Shown here one piece after another: positions 59,546-64,000 of a stretch of DNA of 64,000 nt. Both the position numbers and the translations under genes were made by a program. The notes below the pieces were generated by a model. It was not told the DNA's origin, did no database searches, and was given only the letters and a program-made list of their open reading frames with translations. Where the stretch lies: assembly GCF_003049685.1 (NCBI RefSeq), contig NZ_PYSY02000010.1, positions 1-64,000 of the forward strand, read 5' to 3'. The stretch comes from Brucella pituitosa. Lineage in GTDB: Bacteria; Pseudomonadota; Alphaproteobacteria; Rhizobiales; Rhizobiaceae. Each line of letters opens with the position of its first letter. Within the stretch, counting starts at the first letter, position 1.

Positions 59546-61396
59546 ATGAAGATGCGGTTCTCGGTTGAAGATCGATCAAAAACAATCCTGCTGGTTTTTG
59601 CCTTGTGCGGACTTGTGATGGGGCTCGGCCTGCACTTTTCCGGCTACTCGTCGGGAGCACGGATAATCTGGGCAATTGCCACTTTGCCAGTGCTGGCATC
59701 TTTGCTCGTCGAGATTCTCCGGAGTTTATGCCGAAAGGAGTTTGGGCTGGATATCGTCGCCGCGATGTCTATGTCGGCCGCACTGGCATTTGGGGAAATG
59801 CTGGCGGCTTCGATTGTCGCCCTCATGTATACTGGCGGAGCCTTTCTTGAGAGCTTTGCCGAGGGACGAGCACGCCGTGAGATGCATGCTTTGCTGTCCC
59901 GCGCACCGCGAACAACAATGCGATATGTCGATGATCATCTCGAAGAGATTGCCGTTGAAACTATTCGTCCCGGTGACCGCCTTCTGATCCGTCAGGGAGA
60001 TGTCATCCCCGTCGACGGAAGTATCACTTCCGTAAAAGCTTTCGTAAACATGTCTGCTTTGACGGGAGAGTCACTTCCGATTTCGCTTGCGTCGGGAGCA
60101 GAAGTGCTAAGCGGTTCAATGAATGCCGGCGATGCTTTCGATATCCTTGCTAAGCACGAAGCGAAGGATAGTACCTACGCTGGCATCGTTCGCCTCGTGG
60201 AAGAGGCACAGCATTCCAAGGCTCCAATGTCCAGACTGGCAGACCAGTGGTCTGTCGGCTTTCTGATCGTGACCGTCATAATCGCCTTCGGAGCATGGTG
60301 GTTCACGGGAGACCCGATAAGGTCGGTCGCCGTTCTCGTCGTGGCGACACCATGTCCTCTCATCCTGGCCGTGCCCGTCGCCCTTGTTGCGGGACTGTCG
60401 CGTTCCGCTCATTTCGGCGTGCTGGTAAAGGGTGCTCGTCCATTGGAGAACATGGCTCGTATCAACACGTTGGTGCTGGACAAGACTGGAACACTGACAG
60501 ATGGCCGCCCACAAATTACTTCAATCAACGCGCAGCCAGGATTGAGTGAAAATGACCTACTGCGTTTCGCCGCCTCCCTTGACCAGGTGTCCAAACACCC
60601 AATGGCACAGGCTCTCGTGGTGGCCGCTCAGGAACGGGGTATAGAGATTGTAATACCGACCGACGTGAGCGAACTGGCCGGGGATGGTGTGACTGGCTTC
60701 GTCGATGGCAAAAGCGTCATTGTCGGCGGACACAGCTTCGTTGAGAGACAAGCCAACGCAAAGCTTATCGAAATCCCCAATGCTGAAGCTGGCGCAGTCC
60801 TGGTTGCAGTCGCAATAGACGGCAGGCTTGCGGGCTATATCATTATGGCCGATCCCTTGCGAGCCGATGTGATCGATACGTTACGCGGTATACGCAAGGA
60901 CGGCGTAAAGCGAATAGTGCTGGCGACAGGTGATCGTGCTGCAGTGGCCAAACGCATCGCCAAGGGTTTGGGGCTTGATGCCATCTACTCCGAACTTTCA
61001 CCCGATCAAAAGGTGCTGACCGTGCTCAGCGAGCGTAAGAACGGCCCCGTGATGATGGTTGGAGATGGGGTCAACGACGCGCCCGCACTTGCAGCGGCTG
61101 ATGTTGGCGTTGCCATGGGTGCGAGGGGAGCGGCAGCCTCGGCAGAAGCGGCCGATGTCGTTCTCCTCGTAGATAGAATAGATAGACTTCGCGCTGGGAT
61201 TGAAATTGCCAAGCGATCAAGGCGCATTGCTGTCGAAAGTGTAGTGGTTGGGATTGGTCTTTCTGTAGTCGCCATGATCGCAGCAGCGTTCGGTTATCTA
61301 AAACCTGTTCAGGGTGCATTGCTCCAGGAGCTGATTGACGTCGCTGTCATCCTCAATGCGCTTCGGGCGTTGAGAATCTCACCCAACATCGGCTAA
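59546..61396 (+). CDS. P1B-type metal-transporting ATPase with TPC motif
   Basis: Intact 616 residues. No N-terminal heavy-metal-associated domain. TGES actuator motif (ALTGESLPISLA, near 172), transmembrane metal motif VVATPCPLILAVPVA (TPC near residue 267), phosphorylation motif VLDKTGTLTDGRP (near 311), HP motif DQVSKHPMAQALV and GDGVNDAPALAAADVG hinge. TPC replaces CPC of copper/zinc pumps, so metal is unclear. Same strand as, and 104 bases after, the VIT gene. Confidence 0.9.
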   Translation: MKMRFSVEDRSKTILLVFALCGLVMGLGLHFSGYSSGARIIWAIATLPVLASLLVEILRSLCRKEFGLDIVAAMSMSAALAFGEMLAASIVALMYTGGAFLESFAEGRARREMHALLSRAPRTTMRYVDDHLEEIAVETIRPGDRLLIRQGDVIPVDGSITSVKAFVNMSALTGESLPISLASGAEVLSGSMNAGDAFDILAKHEAKDSTYAGIVRLVEEAQHSKAPMSRLADQWSVGFLIVTVIIAFGAWWFTGDPIRSVAVLVVATPCPLILAVPVALVAGLSRSAHFGVLVKGARPLENMARINTLVLDKTGTLTDGRPQITSINAQPGLSENDLLRFAASLDQVSKHPMAQALVVAAQERGIEIVIPTDVSELAGDGVTGFVDGKSVIVGGHSFVERQANAKLIEIPNAEAGAVLVAVAIDGRLAGYIIMADPLRADVIDTLRGIRKDGVKRIVLATGDRAAVAKRIAKGLGLDAIYSELSPDQKVLTVLSERKNGPVMMVGDGVNDAPALAAADVGVAMGARGAAASAEAADVVLLVDRIDRLRAGIEIAKRSRRIAVESVVVGIGLSVVAMIAAAFGYLKPVQGALLQELIDVAVILNALRALRISPNIG

Positions 61397-61402
61397 AGGG
61401 CG

Positions 61403-62374
61403 TCATGGTACGCCAGAATGTGAACTGGTGAATAAGTCACCTACAGCTTCGCACCGAATTGTTGTTCCCCCAGCACGCAATAAGAACAGAGCATTGAAGC
61501 GTAACCGCCTTGCCAGTATCGCGCCGGTCTTCGGACCAAGTACCATTAGCGCTGTGGCCCATGCATCCGCTTCGGCACAGGTACGTGTCACGACGGTGAC
61601 TGACGCCGGAGGCTCCATCAAGGGAGCACCGCGACGTGGGTCCATGGTGTGCGACAGGCGGTAATCGTTGACATTAATCCAATGCCGATAATCGCCCGAC
61701 GTGGCGACCGCCGCATCCTGAAGAGCCAAAACCGAGTGGGTTGCGCGACGACCATAGTCAGGAGCTTCAACTGCAATCGACCAAGGACTCCCATCTGGCC
61801 GCAACCCGAGCGCCCGCATCTCCCCATCAACTCCGACGAGGCCGGACGAAATCCCGAAAGACCGCAATATCTCCGTCAGACGATCCACACCATATCCCTT
61901 GGCAATTCCATTGAGATCAAGCGTGATGGGAGCTAACTTTCGCACCATTCCCCCCTCGACGTCCAGTTCCAGAACGTCATGGGCTGGTCGGCGCTCGCGC
62001 TCAAGCGCTGCTCGTATCTGCTCAGGGGCCGCCTCTGACGCCCCGAAACCCCAGGCGCTTACGGCATCGCCCATGCCGAAATCAAACGCGCCGCCCGATG
62101 CACGGCCAATGTCGAGCGCAAGGCGCAAAACGTCCAGCAGTTGCTGCGGCACCTTTATCCAGTGTCCCACCGGCGCGGCGTTCACCTGCGTTAGATTACT
62201 ATCCGGCTTCCATGTTGACATCTGCATGTCCACCGCGTCCACTGCCGCCTGAAGTGCGGCCCGAACGGATTGTGGATCGAACCCCGCTGCTTGGTAAAAC
62301 AACGCTGACCAACGTGTACCCATGGTAGGCCCGCTCAAAGCGTGACGTTGCATCTCAGTAGACGTCTTCGACAT
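61403..62374 (-). CDS. apbE: FAD:protein FMN transferase ApbE
   Basis: Attaches FMN covalently to threonines of partner proteins. 323 residues: GPTMGTRWSALFYQAAGFDP, MQMSTWKPDSNLTQVNAAPV, ITLDLNGIAKGYGVDRLTEI, AAVATSGDYRHWINVNDYRL with SHTMDPRRGAPL, and EADAWATALMVLG, the standard ApbE motifs (Asp-rich Mg site). Intact. Overlaps the reductase gene, so a partner for flavinylation. Confidence 0.92.
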   Translation of the reverse strand: MSKTSTEMQRHALSGPTMGTRWSALFYQAAGFDPQSVRAALQAAVDAVDMQMSTWKPDSNLTQVNAAPVGHWIKVPQQLLDVLRLALDIGRASGGAFDFGMGDAVSAWGFGASEAAPEQIRAALERERRPAHDVLELDVEGGMVRKLAPITLDLNGIAKGYGVDRLTEILRSFGISSGLVGVDGEMRALGLRPDGSPWSIAVEAPDYGRRATHSVLALQDAAVATSGDYRHWINVNDYRLSHTMDPRRGAPLMEPPASVTVVTRTCAEADAWATALMVLGPKTGAILARRLRFNALFLLRAGGTTIRCEAVGDLFTSSHSGVP

Positions 62375-64000
62375 AACGTCCCTCCGCCCTGAGTTTGGCT
62401 AATGTCAGCCCAGTGGGGCCCAGAATATCGGCAAGAACCAACGAGACTCCGTTGGCCATATCGCGTCCGCCACATACCATGATCCGCGCCCCCTCCTGAA
62501 TCAGCCGAGTGACTTCATCGGCATCCTCCCGAAGAACATGCTGCACATAGCGCGGCATTTTCCCGCGTGAACAACAGGAGCTAATCTGCGCAACTTGCCC
62601 CTTCTGCTTCCATTCACGGAGTTCGTCGCCATAGAAAAAATCGCTATTCGTCTGGCGCATTCCAAAGAACAGATGGATCAGGCGATGCCGCGTATTGGCA
62701 CGGATGAAACCCGTCAAAGGTGCGATTCCTGTTCCGGCGCCGATCAAAATCAGGGGCGTATGTGTCCGATCCTCCGCATGGAAACCTGGATTGCGACGCA
62801 GGCAAGCGCTGATCGTGTCCCCGGGCTCCAGTTCCAGGAGCTGGCAAGAGCATAGCCCACCCGGATGTTTTCTCACGACGATCTCTATAAAGCCGTCGTT
62901 GCGTCCAGAAGCCAGCGAGTAGAACCGGGGAACGGTCGATCCCGAAGGTACGATGGCGAGGAGATCGCCGGCCACAAAGCGCCCCAGTCTGCAGCCAAGG
63001 ACTTGCTGCCAGAAGGAAAGCCTTGGCAAGGCAAAGCGCAGGATTGCTGCGGGTGCCTGTACTGCGGCGCCATAATCACGGCGCGACACAAGCGTGAGCG
63101 GGACGGCGGTGGGTTGAACGACCTGATGCGTGAGTTCAAGATTTATTGTCATCGCAGTACCGAGTGTCCGTCCCCATCGGGCAAAAAGCCTGCGGCGACT
63201 GACGGTCCACCGTGTCAAAGGGTATGAGCATTTTCCATCCGGCGGCATGCGCCGTCTCCGTCACCGCCCGCGCGAAAGCGCAGTAGGCAGGAAAGCTACT
63301 GTCGCCGAACCCAAGCACAGCCAGCGGAATTGCCGGATCCGCTGCCTGAGGTGAGAGCCGTTCAAGGAACCCCCTTGGCCGAAGCGGGCGCATCGCCGTC
63401 GCCATAGGTAGCGGCCAGGATGAGGATGCGCTGCGCCTGCCCGTAACGGGCCGGGTCGAAAGCCGACATCGGCGCGGCATGGACGGCCTGACCGGCGTCG
63501 GACAGCGCCGCATGCAGCGTAGCGGCAAAGCCCCATGTGCTACCGCCTTCACTGCCGACGAGAATGATCGTCTCCGCCTTTCCTGCGGAAACATTGCAGC
63601 GAATACGTGGCCGTCCGCGACGCCCGGCGAACCAGAGAACAACGCCCGTGCCCGCCATGACTGGCACACCAAGAGCCGCCAGGCCAAGGATCAGCGCCAG
63701 AACAGAAGCCCCCCGTCCCGTATGGAGCATATAAATGGTTTCCGACAGACGTTGCCATCCGGTCAGGCCGCTCCAGCCGAGAAGCGCGCCCGTGCCCTGA
63801 TCGATATAGCCGGTGCCCCGGTCGGTCTTAAGGGTGAGAATGTCCATCGGGTTGGATGGATCGGCGAATGACAGGCTGCGCATTTCCGCAACCGGTATCT
63901 GCCGCAGCGGTTCCATCGTCGCCGGAACCGCTCCAGTCTGGCCGCTTGCCTCAGTCTGCATGACCGGCGAAACCGCACTATCAGGCAACAGATCGAAGGT
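62355..64000 (-). CDS. PepSY-flavodoxin-FNR fusion reductase (frameshifted, partial)
   Basis: C-terminal part of a large membrane-bound flavoprotein running off the window end. Order: PepSY-like region with TDRGTGYIDQGTGALLGWSG and transmembrane segment VLALILGLAALGVPVMAGTG; flavodoxin domain ETIILVGSEGGSTWGFAATL and LILAATYGDGDAP; FAD/NAD domain PRFYSLASGRNDGFIEIVVR, PLILIGAGTGIAPLTGFIRA and IMVCGGRDMANGVSLVLADI. Shifts near 63370 and 63180. Same family as sulfite reductase flavoprotein subunit with PepSY; likely moves electrons to periplasmic siderophore or metal. ApbE follows with 20-base overlap. Confidence 0.8.

Overview
The window looks like part of a repABC plasmid, or a chromid, of an alphaproteobacterium in Rhizobiales, most like Brucellaceae (Ochrobactrum/Brucella) or Rhizobiaceae. 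Evidence is a repABC replication/partition unit, an Agrobacterium-style traG-traD/oriT/traA transfer region, SyrB-like regulators, a DUF1127 protein and a BigR/Blh sulfur operon.

Layout. 1-14.4 kb is a stress-response cluster: DUF2391 membrane protein, 17M-like stress protein, SDR, zinc alcohol dehydrogenase, large catalase KatE, flavodoxin-like reductase, AAG-type glycosylase, YciE-like DUF892, DUF3008, an IcmT-like protein and DNA ligase D. 14.7-18.6 kb holds an IS66-like transposase, small hypotheticals and a tyrosine recombinase. 18.6-22.4 kb is a probable anti-phage locus on the minus strand: AIPR protein, SMC-like ATPase and HNH nuclease, the last two resembling Septu. 22.7-26.5 kb is repABC with two copies of a 16-bp palindrome (candidate parS) and a counter-transcribed RNA region. 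26.5-34.4 kb holds a HigBA-like toxin-antitoxin (TA) pair, an L,D-transpeptidase, DUF1127, three tandem SyrB-like genes and a RES/Xre TA pair. 34.7-42.9 kb holds an alpha/beta hydrolase and the mobilisation region with a MOBQ-type oriT. 43-51 kb is mobile or decayed DNA: a YafQ-like toxin, Tn3-family transposase and resolvase, folD, a truncated MocR aminotransferase, and an IS6-family element lying between an autotransporter remnant and a truncated DUF2391 gene. 52-64 kb is a redox/sulfur/metal block: PPC-domain protein, DJ-1/PfpI, a second IS6 element, UspA, the bigR-blh-yeeE-tauE sulfide operon, VIT1-like transporter, P1B-ATPase, ApbE and a PepSY-flavodoxin reductase.

A striking property is that many genes, especially in 1-43 kb, read through only after one or more single-base frame corrections, whereas most of 43-62 kb is clean. 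I describe such genes as one feature spanning all fragments. The pattern fits indel errors in the sequence better than mass pseudogenisation, but that cannot be settled from the sequence alone. The genes together suggest a mobilisable accessory replicon that gives its host oxidative, DNA-damage and sulfide tolerance and phage defence, stabilised by partition and TA systems.
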